A DNA stretch of 64,000 nucleotides, taken from Nicotiana tabacum. Taxonomy: Eukaryota; Streptophyta; Magnoliopsida; Solanales; Solanaceae. The notes under the pieces are model-generated. The model was not told the origin of the DNA. It saw only the letters and a program-made list of their open reading frames with translations, and searched no databases. This document shows positions 9,603 through 21,992 of this stretch, in pieces. The DNA is taken from NCBI RefSeq assembly GCF_000715075.1, contig NC_134095.1:54866419-54930418 (forward strand), read 5' to 3'. How positions within the stretch are numbered: position 1 is the first letter of the stretch; each line of letters begins with the position of its first letter. The position numbers and the translations under genes were made by a program.

Positions 9603-10504
9603 AAAGGACCTTGTTAAGTATGTGGGTTTGACTCATTTTCATTTTGTTTCTTCCATGGGAGCTGGCCTTGGAGCAATTTTGGAGCGCCATTTCCATGGTC
9701 AATCATGAGGTAAGTAATTTCTACAAGTTGTGAGTTAAATATATGAATTTGTGCTTGTAAATACATGAAAATTGGTTGATATTGTGAGATTCTGAAGAAC
9801 ACCTAGAATTTGGTATTTTTGGATTTTTACCACTAATTTGGACATGGAATTAGGAATAAATTATATATTTAAGTTTGTGACATTATGGGTAAATTTTATC
9901 TTTAAACAATTTTAGAATCCGGGCATGTGGGCCCGAGGATTGACTTTATTGACTTTTCAAACGGAGTTGGGAATCATTATAAATTGTTAAATTATAAGCA
10001 TTAGAGTATATGTTTTATTGGTTTGCACATTATTTGACTAGTTTTGGAGCGATGAGCATTAGTTTGAGATGTCAAAGTGGCGTTGGAGCCAGTTAAAGAA
10101 CTTTGGAGCGAGGTAAGTCTCCTGTCTAACCTCGTGGAGGGGAATTTACCTCGTAGGTGTTATATTCTTATGTGTTACATGTTGTGGGAGCTATGCACTT
10201 ATGAGGTGATGGGTGTCCGTGCGTATGCTAGAATTTTTGATTATGTTCGGGTAGACTTAGGCTAATGCCATGCTATGATTGTATTGTTTGAGTTATCTTT
10301 GCTCGTTTAATTCCTTTATTTTGCGTTACGACTTGAGACTAGACTTACATAGGGTGATCGACTTGCCATTGTAGAGATGTGACGAGCTACTTGATAATCC
10401 GCGGAATAATTGGTGCTTCTCTTATGAATTTCACCCGTGTTGTGTGTACTCATTGAAATGTTTTCCTTAAATTTCATAACTCACACGTATATTGGTCAAG
10501 GACC

Positions 10505-10700
10505 CGTTAAAGCTTCTTATTCTTATGGGAGCGGGTCGTTCGCCTCGTCAATATAATATATGCATCTATAGTTTGTGTCGCTCGACCCTCGGTAGTGTAC
10601 ACCTTATTATGGGATCGGGCCATTTGCCTCGGCAATATTATATTCCTTATGGGATCGGGCCGTACAACCTCAACATTATTGTGCGTTATATTGCTAGCAG
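10505..10700 (+). repeat. LTR minisatellite (GGGATCGGGC unit)
   Basis: Three to four degenerate copies of a unit of about 50-60 bp, TTATGGGATCGGGCCGT...CCTCGGCAATATTATA. Counterpart copies occur in the other LTR at 13965-14130. Confidence 0.6.
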
Positions 10701-11046
10701 TCCGAATATTTAAGAGATTTTCCTTCCACTGATGCCTTGCACTTTATATTGTATTTCTTATTTATTTGATATTGGCACTTGATATTTCTCGAGCTGTTGA
10801 GATAGGATACGAGATTGAGAAGTTTATATCGCTAAAAGAAATTTTGAAAGATTATATTGGTTACCGTTTTATCCTGCTATTACTATTGTGCTTCATATTT
10901 GTTTAGGATTTAGCATACTGCTTTATTGGACCTCTAGTAAGTATCGGTGTCGACCCCTCGCCACTACTTCTCCAGGGTTAGGCTAGATACTTACTGGGTA
11001 CACGTTAATTTACGTACTCATGCTACACTTGCTGCACGTATTGTGT

Positions 11047-12018
11047 ATATATATATATATATGATCATTTTGGCTCGACAGGTATTTCCTTATAGATTGT
11101 TAGGTGTGGATCGGGTAGCACACTGCCATGGGTTTGTTATTTGGATCGAGTTGCACGCCGCAACGGTATCATGTGTGGATCGGGTTGCACGCCATAACAC
11201 CGAGATGTTGAGTATGATTCCTTATATCTATTTTTGTGTATTTTGTTTCTCATTCTATGAGAAGGGTTAATAGCGTCTGTTCGACCGTTTTATTCGTTAC
11301 GCGGGCTGGGTAGTTCTTTTCTAGAGTTTGTTCTTCCGTATGAGCTATATTCAGGTTGTAGCTTGTTGGCACATTGATGGCGTCATATAAGATTTGGACG
11401 GTGTTGAGGTTGCTTATTGCCTGAGCAGCTTGTACTGGGAGAGACAAGATTATTGGACTTGAGATCAGCGCGATCGGAATAATGTAGGGTATATTAAAGA
11501 GAAAATATCGTTATTTAGTTCAGAATAAGGTAATGGTTCTTTCAGGAGGAGAGACATCATTATTTATTGATTCGGCAGGTGGTTATGAGTTTCCACACAT
11601 CTCTTTCGTCATGGAAATATTATGAGAGTTGGAACGGGGCTTACATGTGTTATGAGGAATATTGTGGGTGTTGGGTTAGTCAACTTGTAACTGTTGTGAT
11701 TGGAGGAGGTTACCATGGGAAAATAAGTTATGCGGTGCATTGTGTGGTATTAGCATGGGTGCTCGATCATGTGTTGGTTCAGCATGTGGAGATTGATACA
11801 GTGTTCATATGTTAGAATTATGTCTCGTAGAGAATTCTGGATGTTGGAATTTAGTTCTAAGGCTTGTTAGCTAAGGTTATAGGGAGGATCTTCAGTCTCG
11901 ATCGAGCTAATGTGCTCACATAGGTTGTGGTGGCACGGGCAGGTGCACGAGGTGTTAAACAGTAATTTTGGACAACTCTAGAACAGTTCTTGTCACGTTC
12001 GAGCATGAAGGTATGCTT
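11047..12018 (+). other. Internal region without coding content
   Basis: About 1 kb between the two long repeats. It holds three copies of a GGATCGGGTTGCACGCC-like unit (11105-11195) and several short ORFs (for example 11567-11815) that match no retroelement domain I know. It is probably a degenerate remnant of an internal domain. Confidence 0.5.
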
Positions 12019-12031
12019 AAATGGGGAAGAA
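12019..12031 (+). other. Polypurine-like tract
   Basis: AAATGGGGAAGAA lies immediately upstream of the second LTR copy (TGTAATGACC), which supports + orientation for the non-autonomous element. Confidence 0.55.
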
Positions 12032-12734
12032 TGTAATGACCCGACCGATCATTTTAAGCTCTAGCGCGTCGTTTGGTGGTTTGAGGCCTTGAGTAGCTTC
12101 ACTTAATATATTATGAATTGTACGCGTGGTCGGAGTTGAATTTCGGGAAGTTTAGAGTTGATTCGGATGGAAAATTCTAATTTCGGAAGCTTTAAGTTGG
12201 AAGAATTTACTAAGGTTTGACTTTTGAGTAAACAACCTCAGAATCAGGATTGGAAGTTTCCAATAGGTTCGAATGATGATTTCAGACTTGGGCATATGTT
12301 CGAGTTGAGTATGGGTCACCCATGAGCATTTTGGTGCTTATTGTGGACATTGGCCTTTTGGAAGGTTTTAGAATTTTCTAAGTTTAGTTTGAGGTGGACT
12401 TTGGTGATATCGATGTCCGTTTGGGGTTTTGAGCCTTGGAATAGGTTCGTATCATGATTTGTGACTCATACATAAAGTTTGTCATCATTCCGGAATGTTT
12501 AAGTATGATTTGGACGCGTTCAACAAAGTTTGAAAGTTTAAAGAAAGGTTTCCATCGTTGACTCGCAGTTTTGATGTTGTTTGGCGTGATTTGAGAGTTC
12601 AAATAAGTTTGTATCATATTTTCGTACGTGCTGGTATATTTGGTTAAGGCCCGAAGTGGCTGGGGTGAGTTTCGGACGGTGTTCAGATCAGTTTGAGCCT
12701 TGTTGAAGTTGTTGGAATTTTTATTTTGCTGGTG

Positions 12735-13070
12735 CAACCGCTTCTGCAAAGACTTTGTTGCAGAAGCAACTTTGCAAAAGCGAGATGAAGCTCGCAGAAG
12801 CGAGTTGGGCATGTGATTGCAAAAGAGAAGAGGTGCACCGCACCTGCGTATGCGCAGAAGCGACGCCACTGCCGCAGGTGCAGTGAAATGCGCAGATGCG
12901 CGAGGCAGTGTCGCACTTGCGATTGTGCAGGAGTGGAAGAATTTATGCAAGTTCCATGGGATTCTAGAAGTGGACTTCCGCAGGAGCGAGATTTTTCTCG
13001 CAGAAGCGAGCTCGCAGGTGCGCAAATTTGTTCGCAGGTGCGATGATCGCTGGGCAGAGTGCCTTGTTAA
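12735..13070 (+). repeat. GCAGAAGCG-type GC array, better preserved
   Basis: Repeated CGCTTCTGC, GCAGAAGCG, GCAGGTGCG and GCGCAGATGCGCGA units over about 330 bp. They can pair into many small hairpins. ORFs on both strands across it are translations of the repeat and I do not call them genes. Confidence 0.7.
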
Positions 13071-13964
13071 GTACGTGGGTTTGGCTCATTTTCATTTCGT
13101 TTCTTCCATGGGAGCCGGCCTTGGAGCGATTTTGGAGTGCCATTTTCATTTTTAATCATAATATAAGTAATTTCTACAGTTGTGAGTTAAATATACGAAT
13201 TTGGGCAATATATGGAAATTGTGAGATTTTGAAGAAAACCTAGAATTTGGTATTTTTGGATTTTAACCATGAAATTGGATATGGAATTAGGAATAAATTA
13301 TATATTTGAGTTCGTGGAATTATGGGTAACGTTTATCTTAAAAAATTATCGGAATCCGGGCACGTGGGCCCGAGGGTTGACTTTATTAACTTTTTGAACG
13401 GAGTTGGAAATCATTATAAATTGTTAAATTGTAAGCATTAGAGTATTTTTTTATTGGTTTGCACATTGTTTGACTAGTTTCGGAGCGAAGGGCATTAATT
13501 TGAGGTGTTAGAGTGGCGTTCGAGCAGGTTATGGAACTTCGGAGCGAGGTAAGTCTCCTGTCTAACCATGTGAGGAGGAATTTACCCCATAGGTGTTATA
13601 TTCTTATGTGTTACATGTTGTACAAGCTACACACATATGAGGTGACAGGTGTTTGTGCATATGCTAGAATTCCTGATTATGCCGGGTAGACCTAGGCTAA
13701 CGCCATGCTATAACTGTACTATTTGAGTTATCTTTGCTCGTTTAATTCTTTTATTTTGCGTTACGACTTGAGACTAGACTTGCATAGGGTGATAGACTCG
13801 CTATTTTAGAGATGTGACGAGCTACTTGATAATCCGCGGAATAATTTGTGCTTCCCTTATGAATTTCTCTCGCGTTGTGTGTACTCATTGCAAAGTTTTC
13901 CTTAAATTTCATAACTCACACGTATATTCGTAAGTGGGGTCAAGGAACCGATAAAGATTCGTAT

Positions 13965-14130
13965 TCTTATGGGAGCGGGTCATTTACCTTGGTAGTATAA
14001 TAGATGCATCTGTGGTTCATGCTGCTCGACCCTCGGCAATGTACACATTATTATTGGATCGGGCCGTTCACCTCGACAATATTATATTCCTTATGAAAAT
14101 AGGCCGTACGACCTCGGCATTATCGTGCGT
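13965..14130 (+). repeat. LTR minisatellite, second copy
   Basis: Counterpart of 10505-10700 in the right-hand LTR, with units containing ATGGGAGCGGGTC, ATTGGATCGGGCCGTTCACCTCG and the following CAATATTATATTCC. Confidence 0.55.
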
Positions 14131-14962
14131 TATATCGCTAGCAGTACGAATACTCACAAGATTTTCCTTCCACTGATGCCTTGCATTTTATATGGTATTT
14201 CTTATTCATTTTATATTGGCACTTGATATTTCCCAAGTTGTTGAGATAGGATACGAGATTGAGAAGTTTATTTCGCTAAAAGAAGTTTTGAAAGATTATA
14301 CTGGTTACTGTTTCATCCTACTATTACTGTTGTGCTTCATATTTATTTAGGATTAAGCATACTGCTTTATTGGAACGCTAGCAAGTGTTGACGTTGACCC
14401 TTTGTCATTACTTCTCCGCGGTTAGGCTAGATATGCATTAGGAACACGTTGATTTACGTACTCATGCTATATTTGCTGCACTTATTGTGCAGGTATATAT
14501 ATGTCTCGTGGTCTTTTGGCCGCAAAGGGCATGGCTGTTGCGGGGACTTTACGGTGAGCTACATTCCACGTTATGATCCGCAACATATAGAGTCTCCATC
14601 AGAGTTATTTATATTCTCCTGTTTAACTTGTATTCCAGACAAATGCTGTATTATTATTGTACTCTTTAATAGATGCTCATGCACTTGTGACACCGGGTTT
14701 TGGGAGTTCCTATTGGATATTCATCATTGTAGTCCACGCAGTAATTGACATTTCACCTTGTAATTTATATTTTATACGGAAATTGGAAAATAAAATCACG
14801 GGTTTTCTATAAGTGCCAGATTTTACTCTACTTATTTAATGGGATTCATGATTTCGAAAATAATAAAATGAGTAACTAAGTTGATTAATCACTGTTGGCT
14901 TGCCTGATGGCAGCGTTAGGCGCCATCACGATCTATAGTAGATTTTGGGTCGTGACACTTGT

Positions 14963-16636
14963 CATATCTGAATGGATGATTCCAATCGATCAACTAAATG
15001 AGTTTATTGAAGGGACTCTCAAAAATAAGTATGAAGTTACTTCCAAGTTCTCCCATACATACGCAAAACCGTACATTGTGAGGATCGACATGATGAAGAT
15101 GTCTGCTGGCTATGAACCCCCAAAGTTCCAAGAGCTTGATGGTAAATACAATCCAAAGCAACATGTGGCGCACTTCATTGAGACATGCAACAATGCTGGG
15201 AATTATGGAGATTACCTCGTCAAGCAATTTGTTCGCTCACTAAAAGAAAATTCTTTTGATTGGTATACAGACTTGAGACGGGATCTATTGATAGCTGGGA
15301 TCAACTAGAGCAAGAGTTCCTCATTCGCTTTTATAGCACAAGGCGCACTATGAGCATGGTGGAACTTACAAATACTCGTCAACAGAAGGGTGAACCAGTT
15401 ATCGACTTTATCAATAGGTTGAGAAATGCAAGCTTCAATTGCAAAGACAAGCTTCTGTCATAGAGATGTGCATACAAGGCATGCACTGCGGACTGCGCTA
15501 CATATTACAAGGTATTAGGCCTAGCACATTTGAAGAACTTGCAACTCGTTCCCATGACATAGAATTGAGCATGTCCTCCACTGGAAATGAAAGACTACCC
15601 ATCTATGAACCTCGCAAAGGCAACGACAAGCAAGAAGTCAGGAAATGGAGCAACTTCGTACCCAAGTCTGAAAACAAAGAAGCTATAAATGTCAGCACAT
15701 CACCTATGAAGTTCATGACAAAGGTGAGCAAGAAGCAGAGTATGAAATCCACTTATTTTCTAGAAAAGCCAAGTGGAAAGTTGAGTCCAAAATAAATGCA
15801 AGAGAAAGAGTACCCATTTATGGATTCTGACGTGCCAGCAATTTTTGAAGAACTCCTCGAGTTAAATCTCATTGAGCTTCTGGAGATGAAGTGGACAAAT
15901 GAAGCTGGGAAAACGAATGACCCAAATTACTGCAAATATCATCGACTTGTGAGCCACCCTTTGAAGAAGTTCTTTGTCTTCAAGGACAAAGTTATGGACT
16001 TGGCTCGTGAAAAGAATATCATGCTTGAAGATGAGAAAACAAGTGCAAACCAAGTCTCTATCACCTTTGGCTCATTCAGTCCAGATGAGTTATGTAGTTT
16101 TAAAGAAAGTAAAGATGAAGAATTACTAGAGAACAACAGAGTTGAAGATGATCAACCTGATGATGATGAAGGTTGGACGTTGGTGACTCGTCGGTGCCTC
16201 AAAAGGAGCCCACGAAAAGGATCAATAGAACAACCAACAAGGAAAATGATGGTAAAAATACCAAGGAGATGGAATCTAGTTAAGCATTTGAAGAAAGCAA
16301 AAGTTGAGGTGCACCACCTTCAAAATCCACGACATCCAGTGACCTTGGAGGAGTTCTTACCAAGTTGGTTTCGCAAGAAAATTTCTCATGAGGGCATTGA
16401 TGCCTCTTGTTGCCATGCTAACAAAGGGAAAGAAATTAGTGATGACCTACCATTGGCACCATCTTCACAAAAGCTCATCGAGTCCATTCCTAAAGAAGTT
16501 AATGCTTGTGAGGAAAAAGTTATGTTCACGAATGTCGATCTTATACTAGGTAACACTCCTCATAACCGCCCATTGTACCTAGTTGGCTATATACGCGATG
16601 AAAGATTAAATCTAATTTTGATTTATGGAGGATCCT
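14963..16636 (+). pseudogene. Tat-like gag-protease, continued
   Basis: This is the main gag body and protease start of the host Tat/Retand-like element. Visible in order are the gag core (SLKENSFDWYTDLRR, then a frame shift near 15280 to DSWDQLEQEFLIRFYSTRR), EMCIQGMHCGLRYILQG, TFEELATRSHDIELSM, and after a stop at 15793 a Cys/His segment (NYCKYHRLVSHP). An acidic linker (DDQPDDDEGWTLVTRR) follows. The last residues, RPLYLVGYIRDERLNLILIYGGS, correspond to the start of the aspartic protease, with the catalytic Asp replaced by Tyr. The frame is cut at 16637 by the minus-strand Athila-like element. The RT that should follow is absent from the window. Confidence 0.75.
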
Positions 16637-17605
16637 TGATCGGGTCCAAGCCTACACTACAATTGAGTAGAGAAGGTGGTCGAAGCAGTTTTAACCCAAC
16701 TAGGTCGGGATTGAATCCACAGGGAGTTAATAATTGGAATTAGGTTTATATCTAACCTAGATGTGGGTTTTGAGTCTAATTACTCTTCCACAAATGTTTG
16801 GGTTTGATTTATACTTCTAATATTTACTCTAGAGATTGTAATAATTGAAACTAATGACAATGTTTTTGTTGTTGTTTTTCAAATGTTTAAAGAGACTAGG
16901 GTCATGACTTCTACCAAGTTGGATATCTAACAGATAGTAAAATCTAGGGCAAGCTCGTGATTAATTGGGATTGTAATATGGCTATCACACTCGGGTACTC
17001 ACTCTATACCTCTCGGTAGTTTGAGTGATTTTGCCAAATTTGGCTTTCTCAAGTCCAAATGGGTATTCATGCAATTCAAGTGATATTGGCTCAAGTCGGG
17101 TATTACTATCTCTAGGTTTAACCTTTTAATTGGGGCTATCAATTTCTTGAGTTCACCCCAATTCCTTGTTAGCCTAGTTTTCCTATATTTAGTCCCTTTT
17201 TTCTCAAGTAGAGACTAAGTCATACAGGCATGAATCAGTGTTTGTAACCACTAATTCTATAGTTCTAGCAAGAATTAGGCTAAATATCACTAACCCATAC
17301 ACATTCAAGCCCTAAAATCAAATACCCATACTAGGGTTGGGTCACAACCCTAGCTATGAGTTTATCTACTCATGGAAATAACAGAAATTAAAGATGAAAT
17401 AAAGATAAAATTGATAATACTAGACTAAAAGAATAAAATCTAATGTTAAAGATAATTCTAGTACACGAATTCTCCCCCGAACTAGAAAATCATTTCGAGA
17501 TCTTCGAACATATTCGAGGGTTCAATCAATTTCCCAAAATGGAATATCAAGCCGTCTCACGTGCTCTGCTAATACATGACATTACCTAAAAATGTCAAAA
17601 AGATC

Positions 17606-17613
17606 TATTTATA
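17606..17613 (-). promoter_or_regulatory. LTR TATA box
   Basis: On the - strand this reads TATAAATA in TTAGTATAAATAGATC, directly downstream of the GC array at 17655-17948. The context is identical in the 5' LTR at 30262-30269. Confidence 0.55.
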
Positions 17614-17654
17614 CTAAGCTAAAATTTTCGGAAAAAAATAACCCTACGGAGGTT

Positions 17655-17948
17655 GTGCGGCCTCATAATTTTGAGCGCGACCACATTCTTGATTTTGTGG
17701 CCATGTAATTCTGATCATAGTCCGTGTTCTTCAAATCTAGATCTGGGTTGAGCTGAGTTTCTCGGACCGCATAATTTCAATCGCGGCCACGTAATGGACT
17801 TCTGCAGCCACGTAATTCTATCGCGGACCGCGCTTGTCATTAATCCTGAAAATGCAACTCTCTGAACCTCTCTTTCGTGGACCGCATAATTCTGATCATG
17901 GCAGCGGTGTGTTTTTTGTGGCTGCACAATATTTGTGCGGTCCGCGGT
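17655..17948 (-). repeat. GC palindromic array in 3' LTR
   Basis: Decayed GCGGTCCGC/GCGGCCGC units (for example GTGCGGTCCGCGG near 17935 and TCGCGGACCGCGC near 17821), mixed with TCTCTGAACCTC phrases. Many units show CG-to-TG or CG-to-CA changes. This fits methylation-driven decay. Confidence 0.7.
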
Positions 17949-18144
17949 TCAGATCTCTTGGCCTAGTCTTGGTTTTTGTTCCAGTTTTGACTCCTTTATG
18001 AGTTGATTATGACTCATTTGTCTCATTTTGATCAATTCCTGCAAGCAATCATATTACATTAGTTTTCGGAAATACCTTCACGCATTTTTGCCCCAAAACA
18101 CAAGTAAAAGAGAGCAAATAATAGGTTAAAATCCCTACTTATCA

Positions 18145-18158
18145 ACTTCCCCAAACTT
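18145..18158 (-). other. Polypurine tract
   Basis: Reads AAGTTTGGGGAAGT on the - strand and abuts the LTR start TGATAAGTAG. It is nearly identical to the tract at 5714-5727. Confidence 0.85.
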
Positions 18159-20055
18159 AAGAATTTGCTTGTCCTCAAGCTAATAAGGTAATTCCCACCT
18201 CCACTAAAATAGAAGGATATTTCAGCCGCCCTAAGGTGAATCAATCATGCATCAATTGGTACTAACAATTACCCTCAACACAAATGAATTATAAACAAAA
18301 ATATTTTTTGACCTTTTGAGTACCATAGTTCTAATGCGACACTAGAGCATCAAGAGTTAACTTAATTCATCAAGGAGGATCGCTCTATTACGTAGGTCAT
18401 TGTGGAACCCAAACTCCTTCTCCTCTACTCTCCATAAGCAAATATCACTTTAGCATTGTAACACTAAAAACAAGGAGTGTGAAGAAGTCGCTCATGTCTC
18501 TCAAAGGAATGTCACAAGTCTGGATCTAAGTACCATAAGCTTGCCCCTTATGTAAATCACCATTAATGTAAGCTCACTCAACTCAATATCATATAGGGCT
18601 TTTGTGGGAATATAATGAAGGCTTTTGGATCAAGGTAGGACTTATCGGCATATGATGGTTTCATCTTTCCTTAAGCACTCCATTTTCTCATTTCGGTCAT
18701 ACTTTCTTGACTCTTTGAGTCATTTTCTTCCTCCTTAGGGGAACTAGAGAGACACACTGTTACTCTTTTTTGCTCATGACAATCATTTTTCTCCTTTTCT
18801 AATTATCTAATGCCTTTCATTATTGTTTTCTTTTAATCCCTTCACTTTTCTATCTTATTCACTTTCGTTTTGACATATTTCTTTTTGACTTTTCTTTCTT
18901 TTCTTTTGCCTTCAATTTTTTTCATTTCTTTTTGTTCTTTTTACCTTTTATCACTTTCACATTCCTCATCTCTCCCCTAAACTTATGCTTTTTCCACTTG
19001 TCTATCAAGAATGCCAAGGAAAGATTGGGTGCCAAGAGAGGATCATCATAGAACGGATAAAGGATTGTAATATGGTTATTGAAAGAAAAAGGGCTTCGGC
19101 TCAAAGGGGTTGATTAGGGATATACATTGGTAGGTTAAGGAAGCTTTCAAGTTTCAAATTGGATCAAGGAGAGCCTCTAACCATTTCTCAAGTCGAGCTA
19201 CACTTAGAATTTCGCCTAGACAAACATTCAGGGCAAGTTCTAGACTTATTGGCACGAAACTTGGAGTTGTAATTCAATACCTCACCTCACAAGTTGTTGG
19301 ATTGTTAAAGTGAACAGAGTAGAGGGCCTACAACAACCCTAACTAAGATTGAACATCCCAAATGGCTCAAAGAAACCACTTGATGATTGTTTTAGTCAAC
19401 ACAAGAGTCTAAAGGTCACAACTAGAACTATTCTTTGCCAATCAACTTGTTTCTAACCATAAGGTCGAAGGTAAATGTGTCAGTACCAAGTGAAGCCTAC
19501 TTGAGAAACTTTTATTCATTACTACTATTTACACCAAAATATAAGTAAAACAGACTCAATCCCTTAAGAAGGTTTTCATGTCATCCATCATTGGGAAGAG
19601 CCATCCGGTTCATACAATATCCACATTAGGAAAGAACCGTAGCATAAAGAAAACCAAAGGCTTATTGTTCACATAAAGCGCAAAAAAGAAGCTAACAACT
19701 TAAAAAGAAGCTACTAAAGAAAGTAAAAAGCTATGCTAATAAGGGAAAATAACGAAAGAAGTTATGAAGTAAACTAGGGAGATTAAACTGAATATATACA
19801 AAGTTCAGGTAAAGCAAATATATACATAATTGGAAATGAATATATACATCAAATGGTAAAAATATATACATACCAAAAGTGAAAATAAAAAATATATACA
19901 TACCAAAAGTAAAAATAAAGAAAATAGTGTAATGGTTATTACATACCAAATGCCATAAATCAAAATGTACCACCCCCCAAATGAAATATAGCATTGTACT
20001 CAATGCTAATAATCAAATAAGAACAGGGAAAAAGGGTAGGAGTAAAGAAAATGTC
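18159..20055 (-). other. Long non-coding region before PPT
   Basis: Counterpart of 3781-5713. Several blocks are shared in reverse, such as the segment around CCATCATTGGGAAGAGCC (19587). On the given strand the block 18780-18970 is strongly pyrimidine-rich, mirroring the purine-rich 4910-5160. A hairpin sits at 19989-20008. I see no convincing ORF. Confidence 0.6.
19989..20008 (-). other. Conserved stem-loop after env-like ORF
   Basis: TAGCATTG-loop-CAATGCTA, at the same distance from the env-like ORF as the hairpin at 3916-3939. One G-C pair there is A-T here. Confidence 0.5.
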
Positions 20056-21989
20056 CTATGCGATCTCTGTCTGCGTTGGGTCCTCAACCTGAACAGTGTC
20101 CTCAACATCCTCTAACTGTATCTCCTCATCCTGTGACTGGGGGACTACAGGGTTGCTGAGTATCTGGATAAGCTCCTTAGCAGTGTGTGTTGCTGCAGCT
20201 GGCTCCTCAGACTGGTCGGCTGCTGCCCCTGGTGCCTTGGGCTCTGCAACATGTGCTTCTGGGACTGTTTCCTCCATCAGAAGGTCCATAGGCAAATCTC
20301 CTGCATGTGCAATCTTCTCCACCTCCTTAGCTAACTTCCCGACAAACTCCTTTTGAGTCTTTTTCAGCTTCCTCACCTGCTTCCCCAGATCCTTGATTAC
20401 CTTCCCATGTGCATCAAGAGTCTCCCTGATTTTCTTCTAGTCGTCCATAATCTTCTTCTTGTTGTCCAAAATCTTCTTCAATGAGTCCTCTACTGATGGA
20501 GGTACCTGAAGCTCTACTGGGACTGAAGATTGTGCTGCCACTGCACTGGATATGGTAGCTAGCTTTGTGGTAGCTACCTGCATCTAGTCATTGAGACTGG
20601 ATAGTATCTGGGAAAACCTTAGTGCAGTCTGAGGGTAGGTAGAAGATAAAGGCACTGACAGTGGTACTGAAGATGGAGGAGGCATGGCTGCTGCTTCGGT
20701 AGAAGTACCAGTGATTGTAGAGGGCTCGACAACTGATCTTGTGGCCACTACCCTTAGCTCTTCAGACTGGCCAGTGGAGGTAGTGGCTTTACCCTTGAAT
20801 TTAGGGTTGTCTGGTCCCTGGAGGTGATACTATGAGAAAGGCTTTTTAGCCTTCAGCTCCACATCAAAGTGTCTAGGCTCAACCCCTTTGTCTTTGAAGT
20901 ACTCAGTCAGAAAGTTGGGGTAAGAATACAATCTTTCTTCTTTCTGCACTGCGTTGGAGATGTTGTAGGACATCAAGTTCCCTACATTGATAGGATATCC
21001 TTCCATGATAGAAGCTACCAACACTGCTCGGGAAAGTGGAAGGACATGTTCATGCTGGAAAAGGTCAAGACGACTGCACACGAATGTTTGCCACCCTTTT
21101 GCTTCAAAGCTAAGGGTGTTTCTGAGGATTGGCACCCCTTCTGTGAGACATACGGGTGTCGACCTCGGAATAATAAGTAACTCAACTAGCCATGGGCGAA
21201 CTGCCTCACCCAAGTCTAGCTTCTCCAAGTATTGCGCTGACTCAACCTCCTCAAACCCTACATATATGTTCAGTGCTTGGCCATCAAATCGGAGTTTCAA
21301 ATTTCGGACCTTCGTCACTTTTGTACCCTTTTTGATGTGGGCAACATTGGTATAAAACTCCTTGACAAGGTATTCATTGGGATCATGCGGACGGCAGGAG
21401 AACCACTTCCATCGGTTTTTATTGCTTTAAGACATTTAGATTATGTTGGCTCAGGTCTTTGGTTATGAATTGACGCCCAAGGGTGAGCGACCTTTGGGTC
21501 CACCATTCCAAAAATTTGGCATAAACTTTCTCACTCACAAACCTATCAGCCCACACCTCCGGGTTCCTTGATCTAGCCAAGCCTCCCACAACTGTATCAC
21601 TCCCTCTCTTTTCATCCGGGACTTCGTCATCATCGTCTAAGTTGATTGGTACCGAGGGAGCATGTGCGAAAGAGGGTTCAGAATCTTCACTACCCCCTTC
21701 CGACTATCCAAATGAACCCTCAGAGGAGGAGGACTCATCAACCAAATGCAATCTCCCCTGAATTTGTTGGGATTGGACTTCCGGCTGCGCCTGGCCGAAG
21801 TTTTCTTAGAAGCCTCCCTGGATGGGACATACTCACTAGCGTCTGAAGTGTCCGGGGCTCTATTGGTGGTTTCCATCTTGCCAATTAATTTTGGACTGAT
21901 AGAGGTATGTTGGGTTTGCCTCGACTCCGGCCTCGAGAGGGTTCTGCCCTCCCTTTGGAGGTATCACCTCTACCATGGGAACACACCAT
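20056..21989 (-). pseudogene. Env-like / putative plant transposon protein ORF, broken
   Basis: Homologue of 1846-3780. The ATG at 21989 lies three bases after a predicted acceptor (CAG|ACA) and begins MVCSHGRGDTSKGRAEPSRG. The frame breaks near 21890 and continues as APDTSDASEYVPSREASKK. The conserved core (21318-20830) carries TKVRNLKLRFDGQALN, LSRAVLVASIMEGYPIN and YFKDKGVEPRHFDVE. The C-terminal tail (20376-20056) is Lys/Glu-rich then Ala/Pro-rich (KKTQKEFVGKLAKEVEK, then PEAHVAEPKAPGAAA) and ends at a TGA near 20056. The function is unknown, and several frameshifts and stops are present. The conserved block order shared with the plus-strand copy is the main evidence that this was once a real gene. 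Confidence 0.7.
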
Positions 21990-21992
21990 TGT

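Larger units (their letters stand above)
8589..11046 (+). repeat. 5' LTR copy, truncated at its 3' end
   Basis: Direct repeat of 12032-14489, alignable by eye from TGTAACGACCCGACC to GCTGCACGTATTGTG. Small ORFs inside it have no family resemblance and I do not call them. The homology stops at a TA run (11046-11060). The expected CGTGACA end is missing. Confidence 0.7.
8589..14957 (+). mobile_element. Non-autonomous long-LTR element in Tat gag
   Basis: It runs from TGTAACGACC to GGGTCGTGACA and is flanked by CCTGT (8584-8588) and CTTGT (14958-14962), a 5-bp duplication with one mismatch. It contains two long direct copies (8589-11046 and 12032-14957) and about 1 kb between them with no recognisable pol domain. 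A polypurine-like AAATGGGGAAGAA precedes the second copy, so the orientation is +. The left copy lacks the terminal 470 bp of the right copy and no primer binding site is found, so a deletion has removed the 5' LTR end and leader. It resembles LARD-type derivatives. Confidence 0.7.
12032..14957 (+). repeat. 3' LTR copy, full length (2926 bp)
   Basis: It begins TGTAATGACCCGACC and ends GGGTCGTGACA followed by the duplication CTTGT. Compared with the left copy it has about 470 extra bp at its 3' end, including GGCGCCATCACGATC close to the terminus. The TGTAACGACCCG...GTCGTGACA ends are typical of gypsy LTRs. Confidence 0.7.
16637..18144 (-). repeat. Athila-like 3' LTR (1508 bp)
   Basis: On the - strand it begins TGATAAGTAGGG (18144) after the polypurine tract. 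It ends with a mutated CCCGATCA at 16637, where the other LTR has CTCGATCA. It matches 29343-30503 closely by eye. The GC array and TATA box are in the same order as in LTR 5728-7256, which belongs to a related but distinct subfamily. Confidence 0.88.

Noticed and set aside
10505..10700. Possible CRISPR-like array from regularly spaced repeats
   Set aside because: The repeats are degenerate, the spacers are not unique, and it lies in a plant LTR. It is a minisatellite.
12384..13155. Overlapping ORFs up to 213 codons on both strands
   Set aside because: They lie in an LTR over a palindromic GC array, are open on both strands because of its composition, and match no family.
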